Origin: Nemertoderma westbladi
Taxonomy: Eukaryota > Xenacoelomorpha > Nemertodermatida > Nemertodermatidae
DNA: 41,661 nt
Assembly (NCBI GenBank): GCA_032718475.1
Contig: JAUCBJ010007429.1
Coordinates: forward strand, 1 to 41,661
Reading direction: 5' to 3'
How positions within the stretch are numbered: position 1 is the stretch's first letter; each line of letters opens with the position of its first letter. The notes under the pieces were generated by a model, which had not been told where the DNA came from, searched no databases, and saw only the letters and a program-made list of their open reading frames with translations. Of the stretch, positions 41,050-41,661 are shown in pieces. The position numbers were made by a program, and so were the translations under genes.

Positions 41050-41411
41050 AAAAATTGCCTATAAGGGTTTTCGTGGTCGGTGACTTCATTTCAGATGTCA
41101 TAAAATCAAATTTGGCCTTGTCGGTTCTGTCTGTATGCCTGTCAGTCTGTCTGTCAAAGTATAACCGACAGTCTGACAGCCAAACAGACAATTTGGAAGT
41201 AATCAAATGTTAAAATTGACACTAGAAATGAATTCTGCGACCAGGGAACCCCTATACCTAAACTTTTAGCTAAATGGTGTGCCTTTTTCTTATATTTGAC
41301 AGGCAGAGTGTCGGATAGTCTGAAAGACCGACAGACAGACACACTAGATCTCATTAAAAGTGAAAACTGACCTCAGTAATGAAATCAGCAACCAGGGAAA
41401 CCCCCACAGCA
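41050..41411. repeat. Three copies of the dispersed ~110-130-bp repeat, mixed orientation
   Basis: One forward copy (about 41050-41158) and two reversed copies (about 41163-41265 and 41295-41411) of the family seen at 10763-11146. Shared blocks are GATTTCATT, GATGTCAGTTTTCAC, AATCTAGTCTGTCTG and the GTCTGTC-rich tail. The forward and reversed copies meet head-on near 41160. Confidence 0.7.
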
Positions 41412-41661
41412 GAAATATTATCATGGTTTTGTGCTTTCTTGTTACTAGATATATTGACAGACATTCACACATTGTTATGATTATTAAAACTTACTTACTG
41501 TACTTACTGAAAAGTAAAGACGTGACACTGAAAATTCTGTAGTGAAAGATAAGATGTGGGTGGTACTTGAAAAGTAAAAACTATTTCTTAGATTTCCACA
41601 ACAAATAGAAAACTCGTGCAATGCAATATTTATGCAATAATAGGCAGGCCTATGCAAATAT
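41412..41661. other. Non-coding right edge
   Basis: AT-rich; a 60-codon frame at 41360-41542 starts inside the repeat and is not supported. Nothing else seen. Confidence 0.5.

Overview
This window looks like nuclear DNA of an animal, most likely a marine or otherwise invertebrate one. It is AT-rich, mostly non-coding and full of satellite DNA and DNA transposons. It carries clear animal orthologues of TTC39C, UTP20 and UPRT. Small recurring words such as TAGGCCTA, ACTGTAC and CCGGTACC give it a characteristic texture, but I cannot name the species from sequence alone.

Layout. Bases 1-8846 are one side of a satellite array (206-208 bp monomers, 42 full copies plus a partial one) with nested higher-order periodicity; the array runs off the left edge. 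Bases 8847-15800 have no convincing gene. They hold a 19-bp minisatellite, a three-copy ~130-bp repeat with relatives at the far right of the window, several long hairpins and a tRNA-like sequence between inverted copies of a small repeat. Bases 15829-28365 are the host gene block, all on the minus strand. In transcription order it is UPRT (uracil phosphoribosyltransferase homologue), UTP20 (ribosome biogenesis, 2619 codons in one exon) and TTC39C (TPR protein). All three appear intronless and complete. UPRT and UTP20 are only 170 bp apart.

Bases 29175-40638 are a transposon graveyard with one apparently intact element. It contains: (1) a ~1.3-kb non-coding element with ~340-bp inverted ends carrying GCGGCGAGGTG motifs; (2) a 3.3-kb element flanked by ACAGA, with TTGGACTT palindromes at its ends; (3) nested in it, a 1.4-kb element flanked by TAATA, with TTGCCAAATATGGCAA palindromes; (4) a hAT-like non-autonomous element with an 8-bp target duplication CTGCCTGC; (5) inside that, a 5,137-bp transposon with a perfect 6-bp target duplication CGTACT, 100-bp nearly identical inverted ends, and 15 copies of a 16-bp iteron at each end. 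Element 5 has two intact convergent genes: an IS3-like DDE integrase/transposase and a HECT-type E3 ubiquitin ligase with two zinc ribbons and SUMO-interaction-like motifs.

The most notable object is element 5: an apparently complete eukaryotic transposon pairing an IS3-like integrase with its own ubiquitin ligase. The host genes look like unrelated housekeeping functions; their shared features are strand, compactness and lack of introns.
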